A DNA stretch of 64,000 nt from DATMXT01 sp963662765 (lineage in GTDB: Bacteria; Bacillota; Clostridia; Oscillospirales; Feifaniaceae). Where the stretch lies: assembly GCA_963662765.2 (NCBI GenBank), contig CAXXUP010000002.1:1-64000 (forward strand), in the 5' to 3' direction. This document shows positions 17,169-25,215 of this stretch, piece by piece. A program made the translations under genes and the position numbers. The notes under the pieces are model-generated. The model was not told where the DNA came from. It was given only the letters and a program-made list of their open reading frames with translations, and ran no database searches. The stretch's first letter is position 1, and every line of letters starts with the position of its first letter.

Positions 17169-18631
17169 GAGACTTACTTTTTGAAAAAGCCGGTTTGCAA
17201 TGGGCTGACCGAGTAATTATATATGACGAAGATGGGCTTGTAGCTCGTGTCGCCGCGGTTGGTGATGATAAGCACATTTTCCAATGGATAAGTAGCGCAG
17301 AAGAATTGCGCTACATCTTCGAACGCGATTATAGAAACAGCGAGACACAGGCAGTACTGATAATTTCAAATACGAGCATTCGCATACCCTTTGATATCGG
17401 GCAGTTTTTCGCGATTTCACGGTTGAGACTCGATGATGTGTTTCCGCAATTGGATGCCGCTACATTAAGAACTGCTGGCAACATCGATTTTGATTATTTG
17501 TCTGTCGCAGTGCGAAATCTAAACGAGCTCCGGTTGACGACAAAGCAGACAAAAGCCTTTTATATGAGCGAAATGTTCAATCAGGAAAGTGTCGATGCAT
17601 ATTCAGTTGCCGTAGAGCAGTTGTTGAAGTCATGTGTGGCATCATGTGAAATGTACCGCGATTGGAAACGGGTCATCGACATGCTTTCAAAGCTCATGCT
17701 GTTGCGGGATAAAGGGTTTACAGTTGCTGATTTTCGAAATACATACGATACTGTGGACGCATCATTCCGAGCATGGATGGCACAGCGGTATGCCTCGCTT
17801 GCTACATCGGCTGATGTCAACCAGCCAGTCATGCTTCATCACGTTCCCGATTTTGTGCGTCGTGCAAGCAAAAAGCCAGCTGTCATTGTGGTTGACGGCA
17901 TGAGCTTTGTGGACTGGCAGCTTATCCGAGAGTATCTCACAGACGAATCGTGGGGATTTACCACTACTGCGGTGTTTTCATTTCTTCCGTCCATAACGAG
18001 TATGGCCCGTCAGTCGCTGTTTTCCGGCGCTATTCCGGCACAGAATGCAAGGCCGTTTTCATTGGCAGACGAAGAAAAGCAATGGCGGTCTTATTGGATA
18101 GAACATGGGCTACTCGAAGATGAGATTTTCTTTGGAAAAACAGAAACGCCAGACATCCTAGAAAAGACAAAAGTCGCAGGTATCGTTGTGAATTTCATCG
18201 ACGACCTAATGCACCGGCAGCTTCAGGGAACACACGGCATGGCTGTTGATATTGCCGCATGGCTTAAAAGCGGGTCCTTGCGTCGCCTGATAGATAACCT
18301 AATGAAGTCAGGCTTTGATGTATTCATCACTGCAGACCACGGCCATTCGGAAGCAATCGGCAAAGGACGGTTTTCAAAGCCGGGACTATTAACCGAAGAT
18401 GCCAGCCGGAGAGCTGTTATTTATAAGGATTTTGCCGGAGCAGAAGAACTTGATAAGTTCAACGTAATTGAGTATGCTGGCACGTATATGCCGAAAACCT
18501 ATCGCTATTTCCTCTTTGCGAACGGAGAGTGTATTGGTGACTACGGCAACAAATACATCTCACACGGCAGCGATTCCATCGAAGAATTGCTGGTGCCGTT
18601 TGTAAGAATAGGAGAAAATCAAAATGGCTGA
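17162..18631 (+). CDS. pglZ: BREX phosphatase-like protein PglZ
   Basis: A protein of about 489 aa. The start is ATG 17162, overlapping the helicase stop with GGTGAA upstream; ATG 17144 would add six residues. It has the alkaline-phosphatase superfamily core of PglZ: VIVVDGMSFVDWQLI at about residues 240-255 (metal-binding Asp), PSITSMARQSLFSG, and ITADHGHSEAIGKG with the second metal site. PglZ is the marker protein of all BREX types. It is needed for methylation and defence, although its substrate is not settled. brxA starts inside its last codons. Confidence 0.95.
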   Translation: MLRDLLFEKAGLQWADRVIIYDEDGLVARVAAVGDDKHIFQWISSAEELRYIFERDYRNSETQAVLIISNTSIRIPFDIGQFFAISRLRLDDVFPQLDAATLRTAGNIDFDYLSVAVRNLNELRLTTKQTKAFYMSEMFNQESVDAYSVAVEQLLKSCVASCEMYRDWKRVIDMLSKLMLLRDKGFTVADFRNTYDTVDASFRAWMAQRYASLATSADVNQPVMLHHVPDFVRRASKKPAVIVVDGMSFVDWQLIREYLTDESWGFTTTAVFSFLPSITSMARQSLFSGAIPAQNARPFSLADEEKQWRSYWIEHGLLEDEIFFGKTETPDILEKTKVAGIVVNFIDDLMHRQLQGTHGMAVDIAAWLKSGSLRRLIDNLMKSGFDVFITADHGHSEAIGKGRFSKPGLLTEDASRRAVIYKDFAGAEELDKFNVIEYAGTYMPKTYRYFLFANGECIGDYGNKYISHGSDSIEELLVPFVRIGENQNG

Positions 18632-19337
18632 AAGAGTAGCACTATCAAAGCCAATTAGTCTTGACCTTCTGAATGAGGTTTATGAAGAATATATCGCTGG
18701 CTTTACAAAGCTGGAGTCAAAAGAAAAACTGGATGAGATAATTAGTCAGGCAATAAGCAGCAAAGATAACATTCGCAAAACGAGAACAATCGTTCAAAAT
18801 CTATGGTACGTTGATACGGATTGGTTTCATGAGGAAGCATCGTTCGCTGCTCGATATTTGACTCGTATCGAACGACTACCTGTTCATTGGGCGTTGTTAA
18901 TGAATTGCTATCCTCTTTTTACTGATATGTGTATAGTGATGGGACAGCTATTTGAAATAAAAGACTCTGTGTCTGCAACACAAATTAAGGCAGCAATATT
19001 CAGTAAGTGGGGCGCACGAGACACGCTGAACGCGTCTCTCTCAAAGAGCATCAAATCGCTACGAGATATGGGAGCTCTCACATTTGGTGATAATCGTACA
19101 TCTTACGCAAAAGTCACACACACTGTATCAGACTCTAAAGTAGTTGCACTTCTTTTCGCAGCCGTTATGCTTGCAACTGAACAGCAATACATGACATGGG
19201 AGGGCTTTATCACACATCCTGCAATCTTTCCATTTACCATCAACAATGTTACACAGGCGGATATAGCAGCAATCCCATATCTCTCAATGGAGCGTATGGG
19301 CGAACAGGTAGTGTTCCGCATTAAGGAAAACATGTAA
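18624..19337 (+). CDS. brxA: BREX protein BrxA (DUF1819 family)
   Basis: A 237 aa protein that starts within the last eight bases of pglZ. The BrxA pattern is visible: NIRKTRTIVQNLWY near residue 50, then PVHWALLMNCYPLFTDMCIVMGQ, then ATQIKAAIFSKWGARDTLNASLSKSIKSLRDMGAL, which reads as a winged helix. BrxA is a small DNA-binding protein of type 1 and type 3 systems. Its place as last gene is the canonical type 3 order. No terminator follows before sbcD, 81 bases away. Confidence 0.9.
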   Translation: MAERVALSKPISLDLLNEVYEEYIAGFTKLESKEKLDEIISQAISSKDNIRKTRTIVQNLWYVDTDWFHEEASFAARYLTRIERLPVHWALLMNCYPLFTDMCIVMGQLFEIKDSVSATQIKAAIFSKWGARDTLNASLSKSIKSLRDMGALTFGDNRTSYAKVTHTVSDSKVVALLFAAVMLATEQQYMTWEGFITHPAIFPFTINNVTQADIAAIPYLSMERMGEQVVFRIKENM

Positions 19338-19418
19338 GGAGTCGTTTCACAGGCAAAACGGGTTTGAATTTGTACATTAATAGATTTTAAGTTTCGTTTG
19401 AAAATGGAGCGATGGTCA

Positions 19419-20552
19419 ATGAAACTGATTCACTTATCGGATTTGCATCTTGGAAAACGTGTCAATGAGTTTTCTATGTTAGAAGATCAGACCTATATAC
19501 TCAAGAGAATCATTAATATAATCGATGACGAGAAGCCCCACGGCGTACTCATTGCCGGAGATATTTACGACAAAACAGTTCCATCTGCAGAGGCGGTGGA
19601 ACTCTTTGACGATTTTTTAGTGCGCATTGCGAAGCGAAATCTACAGGTATTCATTATCAGTGGCAATCACGATTCACCTGAACGGCTGGCATTTGGCTGC
19701 CGTCTGATCGATGTCAGTGGGATCCATCTCTCCCCCGTATATGGTGGGAATATTGCACCTTTTAGCTTGCGTGACGAATACGGAGAAGTCAACATCTTCA
19801 TGTTACCGTTTATTAAGCCTGCCAATATTCGAAGATTCTTCCCCGAATCAAAGAGTGATTCTTATACAGATGCAATGCGCACTGTTATTCAAAATATGTC
19901 TGTCAATACCGCCAGCCGTAATGTCATTGTGACACACCAGTTTATAACGGGTGCGTCACGCTCCGATTCGGAGGACATTTCGGTTGGCGGATCTGACAAT
20001 ATTGACGTCTCGGTTTTCAATGGGTTTGATTATGTGGCTTTGGGCCATATACACGGGCCGCAAAACATCGGCTCTGAGAGAGTACGGTATTCCGGCACAC
20101 CGTTGAAGTATTCTTTCTCCGAAGTTTCACAAAAAAAATCCGTTACCGTCGTTGAACTTGGTGAAAAAGGTTCAGTCTCCATTCGGACAATACCGCTGGT
20201 CCCACAGCACGATATGGTAGAAATCAAAGGAACTTATAGTGAACTGACCCTGAAAAGCTATTACGAGGGTACAACCTATCAGGACGACTATTTACATATT
20301 ACCCTGACAGATGAAGAAGATGTCCCAGATGCCATAGGGAAACTACGCGTGATCTATCGCAACCTTATGAAGCTGGATTATGACAATAAGCGGACAAGGC
20401 AAAGTACAGAGATTGGCGGCACAGATGCTGCCGAGAGCAAATCGCCGTTTGACTTGTTTTCAGAATTTTATGAGCTGCAGAATAATGCTCCCTTGTCGGA
20501 TGAGCAATCCACTTTTATGAAAGATTTGATTGAAAAGATCTGGGAGGATTAA
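19419..20552 (+). CDS. sbcD: Nuclease SbcCD subunit D (Mre11-type)
   Basis: A 377 aa protein. ATG 19419 (MKLIHLSDLHLG) follows GGAGCGATGG at the right distance; an in-frame ATG at 19398 is upstream of the site. The calcineurin-like phosphoesterase motifs are complete: DLHLG, GDIYD, GNHDS, VTHQF and GHIHGP. SbcD with SbcC cuts hairpins and DNA ends with exo- and endonuclease activity. It is on the same strand as the BREX operon, 81 bases downstream, and the next gene starts 2 bases after its stop. It may therefore be co-expressed with BREX. Confidence 0.95.
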   Translation: MKLIHLSDLHLGKRVNEFSMLEDQTYILKRIINIIDDEKPHGVLIAGDIYDKTVPSAEAVELFDDFLVRIAKRNLQVFIISGNHDSPERLAFGCRLIDVSGIHLSPVYGGNIAPFSLRDEYGEVNIFMLPFIKPANIRRFFPESKSDSYTDAMRTVIQNMSVNTASRNVIVTHQFITGASRSDSEDISVGGSDNIDVSVFNGFDYVALGHIHGPQNIGSERVRYSGTPLKYSFSEVSQKKSVTVVELGEKGSVSIRTIPLVPQHDMVEIKGTYSELTLKSYYEGTTYQDDYLHITLTDEEDVPDAIGKLRVIYRNLMKLDYDNKRTRQSTEIGGTDAAESKSPFDLFSEFYELQNNAPLSDEQSTFMKDLIEKIWED

Positions 20553-20554
20553 CA

Positions 20555-23320
20555 ATGAGGCCAATAAAGCTAGTCATGTCCGCATTCGGCCCGTATGCAT
20601 CTAGGACAGAACTAGATCTTGAGAAGCTTGGAACAAGCGGGTTGTATTTGATTACTGGAGACACCGGCGCTGGCAAGACGACTATTTTTGATGCAATTAC
20701 ATTTGCCCTATATGGAGAGGCCAGCGGTGAGAATCGCGAGGCGGGTATGTTTCGCTCCAAATATGCCGATGTCACTACATCAACAGAAGTGGAACTCACC
20801 TTCACATATGCTGGGAAACAATACTATGTAAAAAGGAATCCAGAGTATGATCGCCCAAAGTCCCGTGGAGAAGGATTTACAACTGAAAAAGCAAATGCAG
20901 AATTCATATGTCCGGATGGACGGGTCGTGACAAAGCAAAAAGATGTCAACAGAGCGATCGTTGATATCGTTGGTATCGACCGAAACCAGTTTACCCAGAT
21001 CGCCATGATCGCTCAGGGAGATTTTTTGAAACTGCTGCTTGCTCCGACAGAAGATCGCAAAAAGATCTTCCAGAAGATATTCCGTACACAATTATTTCAG
21101 ACGCTTCAGGAGAAATTGAAAACCGAATCCAGTAAACTGAGAATCGAGCATGAGACCTCTTTAGCTGGCGTGAAGCAGTATATCGGCGGCATTCTCTGTG
21201 ATGACGATAATGTTCTGTCTATTGAGGTTGAGAAAGCTAAGGGCAATATGCTACCAATGGAAGATGTGGTCTCCTTAATCGAAAGGCTGATAGAACAAGA
21301 TGAGAAGGCCTCAAATACATATGAGGAAGATGAAAAAAAGCTAACAAAGGAAATTGAAACGATTACCGAAGCAATTACGAAAGCCCAGGTGCAAAAGAAA
21401 ACAGAGGATTCTCTAAAAAAATCCTCTGATGATTTGCATGCTGCGCTGCCAGCGCTAGAGAGCTCAAGGGTTGCCCTTGAGGTAGAAAAAGCAAGGCAGC
21501 CGGAATTGGAGTCCATCAATAAATCCACAGCTGCAATTGAAGCGGAGTTTCCGGATTATGCTGAGCTCGACGCTAAGAATGAATTACTCACTGCTGCGTT
21601 AAAAGCAATTGACATTGAGAAAAAGGGCCTATGTGAAAAAACGAATGCTCTCACAAAGTTGAGAATAAACATCGAGGCTCTGAAAGTAGAGCAGAGAGAC
21701 ATTGAAAACTCGGGCGAAGTGAAGGCAAAGCTGGAGGCCGAAAAAAAAGATGCCGATCAGTATAAGCAAGGTTTGGACACTTTACAAAAAGATCTGTCTG
21801 AATTTAACGAAATTACAAAAGCGCTAGAAGCAGCACGAAAAGATTATTTAGTCAAATCCGAAATAGCAAAGAATAAGAAATTGGAATATGAATCCCACAA
21901 CAAGGCCTATCTAGATGAGCAGGCTGGAATTCTCGCGAATACTCTGATCGATGGCCAACCTTGCCCGGTTTGCGGATCACTAACACATCCCAGTCCGGCT
22001 CATAAATCCGAGAAAGCTCCGACAAAAGCGGAGCTTGATAAATATAAAAAAGCCGCAGAGAAGGCTGAAGAGGAATCTGCGAAGGCCAGTATAGAAGCGG
22101 GGAGAATTTCGGGCTCCTTAGAAATAATGAAAGCTGCAGTAATGAAAGCAGCTGCAATACTCCTACCCAACGTTGCCTTCAACGGCATCGAAGAGGTACT
22201 AGCAGCGAAAATTGTTGAACAAAAAGGCATCCTTTTCGAGATGTCAAGATCAATCACCGAAGCGGAAATCAAGGTAAAACGAAAAAAAGCACTTGATGAA
22301 TTCATTCCTAAGGAGCAGGAGACTGAGAACAGTCTTTCTACTGAAATTTCGCAAACAGAAAAGATTTTGGCTGCTAAAAGTTCAGAGAAATGTTCTTTGG
22401 AGGAACGCATTTTTGAGTTGACTTCGAAGCTGAAATTTGAAAGCCAGGCTGCTGCAAAAGCAGCAATCGATGCCTTAACTAAAAAGAAAGAGGAACTTAA
22501 AAAGGCCCTTGAAAAGGCCCAGAAAAATTTTGAGCAAAACAATGAATCGGTGACAAGGTTAGCTGCAAAGATTGAAGAAATGGGAAAATTACTTCAGGGT
22601 CAGACGAAAATAAATGTTGACGAAGAAGAAGCTAAGAAGATAGAGTTGACGCAAAAAAAGACTGAGATGATGAATAAGAAACAGGCAGTCCTCACCAGGG
22701 CAGCATCTAACCGGACAACGCAAAAAAACATCGCTGCTAAATCCTCTGAGGTTGCATCAATTGAGTCAAAGTGGGCGTGGGTTAAGGCACTGTCCAACAC
22801 GGCAAATGGAAACATCAGCGGTAAAGAGAAGATTATGCTAGAAACATATATCCAGATGACTTATTTCGACCGTATTATCGCTAGGGCGAATACTCGTTTT
22901 ATGATCATGTCTGGCGGCCAGTACGAGTTAAAGCGCCGTAAAGAGGCAGTCAACAACCAAAGTCAGAGCGGGCTTGAACTGGACGTCATTGACCATTACA
23001 ATGGCACAGAGCGTAGTGTAAAAACACTCTCCGGTGGTGAATCGTTTAAAGCTTCACTCTCTTTGGCGCTCGGTTTGTCTGATGAGATTCAATCCTCGGC
23101 GGGTGGCATCAGGCTCGACACCATGTTTGTGGACGAGGGCTTTGGGTCGCTTGACGAGGAATCTCTGCAACAGGCAATGAAAGCTTTATCTGGACTTGCA
23201 GAAGGCAATCGCCTGGTAGGCATCATATCTCATGTGGCAGAACTGAAAGATAAGATCGATAAACAGATCATGGTTAGAAAAGGAGTAACCGGAGGTAGCT
23301 TTATAGAGTTTGTAGTATGA
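20555..23320 (+). CDS. sbcC: Nuclease SbcCD subunit C (Rad50-type SMC ATPase)
   Basis: A 921 aa protein. Walker A GDTGAGKT is at residues 35-42. Long coiled coils flank a zinc hook CPVC at residues 470-473. The ABC signature LSGGESFKASLSLALG lies near residue 825, and Walker B with D-loop (MFVDEGFGSLDEES) follows. All parts are intact and the length is normal. The coiled-coil arms are more AT-rich than the heads. As an accessory second copy or the only copy of SbcCD in the genome, it cannot be judged from this window. Confidence 0.95.
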   Translation: MRPIKLVMSAFGPYASRTELDLEKLGTSGLYLITGDTGAGKTTIFDAITFALYGEASGENREAGMFRSKYADVTTSTEVELTFTYAGKQYYVKRNPEYDRPKSRGEGFTTEKANAEFICPDGRVVTKQKDVNRAIVDIVGIDRNQFTQIAMIAQGDFLKLLLAPTEDRKKIFQKIFRTQLFQTLQEKLKTESSKLRIEHETSLAGVKQYIGGILCDDDNVLSIEVEKAKGNMLPMEDVVSLIERLIEQDEKASNTYEEDEKKLTKEIETITEAITKAQVQKKTEDSLKKSSDDLHAALPALESSRVALEVEKARQPELESINKSTAAIEAEFPDYAELDAKNELLTAALKAIDIEKKGLCEKTNALTKLRINIEALKVEQRDIENSGEVKAKLEAEKKDADQYKQGLDTLQKDLSEFNEITKALEAARKDYLVKSEIAKNKKLEYESHNKAYLDEQAGILANTLIDGQPCPVCGSLTHPSPAHKSEKAPTKAELDKYKKAAEKAEEESAKASIEAGRISGSLEIMKAAVMKAAAILLPNVAFNGIEEVLAAKIVEQKGILFEMSRSITEAEIKVKRKKALDEFIPKEQETENSLSTEISQTEKILAAKSSEKCSLEERIFELTSKLKFESQAAAKAAIDALTKKKEELKKALEKAQKNFEQNNESVTRLAAKIEEMGKLLQGQTKINVDEEEAKKIELTQKKTEMMNKKQAVLTRAASNRTTQKNIAAKSSEVASIESKWAWVKALSNTANGNISGKEKIMLETYIQMTYFDRIIARANTRFMIMSGGQYELKRRKEAVNNQSQSGLELDVIDHYNGTERSVKTLSGGESFKASLSLALGLSDEIQSSAGGIRLDTMFVDEGFGSLDEESLQQAMKALSGLAEGNRLVGIISHVAELKDKIDKQIMVRKGVTGGSFIEFVV

Positions 23321-23358
23321 CAAAGGCCTGCCTGCAAGTAATATTTGGGGGAGAACAA

Positions 23359-23526
23359 ATGAAGGTTCTGGAGTATTTAGCAATCCTTATGATAAACCTT
23401 GTGGCTCTGCCTTTTAAACTGATGCAACACTATCTTCCATTATTTCTTATTCCCTTAAAAGTCTTTTTTGGAGTAGTATTTTTTTGGGTTGTTCTGTTGT
23501 TCAAGCTTACTGAGCGCTACAATTGA
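23359..23526 (+). CDS. Small two-helix membrane protein
   Basis: A 55 aa protein from ATG 23359 with GGGGGAGAA upstream. It has two hydrophobic stretches (LAILMINLVALPF and LPLFLIPLKVFFGVVFFWVVLLF), with few polar residues and a short charged tail KLTERYN. Nothing is recognised. It lies between sbcC and the terminator that closes the bracketed block, so it shares the transcript. A small toxin-like or membrane sensor role would be speculation. Confidence 0.5.
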   Translation: MKVLEYLAILMINLVALPFKLMQHYLPLFLIPLKVFFGVVFFWVVLLFKLTERYN

Positions 23527-23698
23527 GATTTCTTACGTTCTTCTTTATCCTTGAAATCCTTGAAAAAATACGATCAGGGTTCTTAAGCTCTTATCATCAG
23601 GACGATTAACTACCCGCGTGTGAGCTTCGCGTAGGGGCTGTAATTGACGCTGCCTGTGCCCCAGCTTTGTTGCTAGCCCTCGGTTAATGATAAAAAAG

Positions 23699-23735
23699 CA
23701 GCAGCGCGTCACCTCAATTTCGCGCTGCTGTTTTT
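23699..23735 (+). terminator. Terminator at the end of the BREX-SbcCD block
   Basis: CAGCAGCGCG (23699-23708) and CGCGCTGCTG (23721-23730) make a perfect 10 bp stem, followed by TTTTT. It corresponds in place and sequence to the terminator at 6298. Confidence 0.88.
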
Positions 23736-23840
23736 GCATGAATTTTGCTTTCGTTAGGCTTGGATACTCAGCAAGTATAAAAGCCCTGATTTCCCGCCTT
23801 GCAAGCCATGTAAACGGCATTCTAATTGTAAGTTGTCCCT
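23699..23840 (+). repeat. Imperfect direct repeat, copy 2 (right flank of the BREX-SbcCD block)
   Basis: This is the partner of 6298-6419. After the terminator come GCATGAATTT, a GCTTTC segment, GGCTTGGATACTC, GTATAAAAGCCC, TTTCCCGCCTTGCAA, ACGGCATT and TAATTG, then GTCCCTCGC. By eye most aligned positions agree, with a few short indels. The 23527-23698 stretch before it holds no gene I can support. Confidence 0.85.
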
Positions 23841-23889
23841 CGCATATCTGACTAACGATTAAACAATTCAATCTCAAGTTACGAGATCA

Positions 23890-25215
23890 TCAAAACGCAT
23901 GAGTTTCAACTACTTTTCTGAATTCCTTCTCATATGTATTCATTCTTGCTACAAAATCTATGTAATGATCTGTATGGTTTGGAATTTTCAATCCATGCTT
24001 AATGACACATATGTCGTTTCTCGATTCCACATTTTCTTCATACGTGGAGCCTTTATTCATCCAAAGTTGTAAATCCTCTGTGTTTTCAACCTCCGGATAA
24101 AAATAGAATCCTTGCTTGGCATCAAATCTGAACATATATGCAAGCACCTGTAGATAGTCCCTGTTCCCAATATTATCAATCGGTTTGTATTTAGCATCAG
24201 CAATCATGCGGATCCCGCTACTTCGGCTGATGAAATCTGGATAAATCAAGCCAATGTTACCCGCGAATAAACGCTGCGCACCTTTTCCTCCCTTGTTCAT
24301 CGGATGGTAGAATAGATCGTCAATGAGTGTATTGATATATTCCTCCCACAGCCAAGCACCATCAAATAAAATTCCATATATTTGACGTGTCCCGGAACCG
24401 ATCTGATGCTTTTGATGCTGAAGGATTAGAAGGCACAAATGCTGCAACGATCTATATTCATGATAATACGCGTGTCTGATAGTGATCTGTTTATTATCTG
24501 CGATAATCTTCCGCTTGTCGTAATGCTCATACTCCGGTGTTGAATCCACAACGAGCCTTACTTCATCCTTGACCTTGCTGAGGAGATTGTTTCCATATGG
24601 CTTTTTCTTGATGAATTCAATAGTGTGGCGAACCAGTTCCATCAAATAGTTATCATATGAATACTCTCTCTGGCTATATGCCACATTCCCGGTGAAGGGT
24701 GTGTTTTGGGTGATATGACGTGCTACATCAATCGTGCCTTTTATGTTACCATCGTTGTATTCGTTACGAATGTACATCTTAAAGATGCCTTTTCGTGCGG
24801 CCTTTTTTAGATAGAACGGAAAAAGGAAAAGTAGCAGATTAAACAATCTATTGTTTTGATCCGCATCGGTTTCTAAGTCAACGATGTTAGGAAAATTAAG
24901 AACACGGTCGAGCAGATACTGGAAGAAAAAGTCGTTATCATCCGAACAGAATCGAGATTGAATTATGAGCCGTTCATTCCCACATCCAAGGAATCCCATT
25001 ACGTTTCCAGAGAGATATGAATCATTGACACTCTGAAGAATCATCTGATCTTTTGTTATGTCTTCAGCATCCTTGATAATCTCAGGAAATACGAAGACTC
25101 CTTCTCTTTCAAGTTGCTCAAGAGTCTTATCCGCGACCCTGCGGGCAATTGATGCAACTTCGGAGAAGTCTACTTTTCTAATTTGGGAATTGTCTTTAAT
25201 TCTGAACTGCTTCAT
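23890..25215 (-). CDS. mcrC: Type IV restriction nuclease subunit McrC
   Basis: A protein of about 441 aa. ATG 25215 (MKQFRIKD) is preferred with GAAGGTAG upstream; ATG 25230 is possible. The McrC-type layout is present: an N-terminal beta-rich domain, a middle segment with YEHYDKRK, and a PD-(D/E)xK nuclease site at about residues 320-350 (YPDFISR ... MIADAKYKPI). McrC supplies the nuclease to the McrB GTPase ring and cuts DNA with modified bases. Its start overlaps the end of mcrB by about 20 bases, so the two are translationally coupled. It is convergent with the sbcC block. Confidence 0.9.
   Translation of the reverse strand: MKQFRIKDNSQIRKVDFSEVASIARRVADKTLEQLEREGVFVFPEIIKDAEDITKDQMILQSVNDSYLSGNVMGFLGCGNERLIIQSRFCSDDNDFFFQYLLDRVLNFPNIVDLETDADQNNRLFNLLLFLFPFYLKKAARKGIFKMYIRNEYNDGNIKGTIDVARHITQNTPFTGNVAYSQREYSYDNYLMELVRHTIEFIKKKPYGNNLLSKVKDEVRLVVDSTPEYEHYDKRKIIADNKQITIRHAYYHEYRSLQHLCLLILQHQKHQIGSGTRQIYGILFDGAWLWEEYINTLIDDLFYHPMNKGGKGAQRLFAGNIGLIYPDFISRSSGIRMIADAKYKPIDNIGNRDYLQVLAYMFRFDAKQGFYFYPEVENTEDLQLWMNKGSTYEENVESRNDICVIKHGLKIPNHTDHYIDFVARMNTYEKEFRKVVETHAF

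Noticed and set aside
18624..19337. brxA as an unrelated small regulator
   Set aside because: Its internal pattern, overlap with pglZ and last position in the operon fit BrxA better than a stand-alone regulator.
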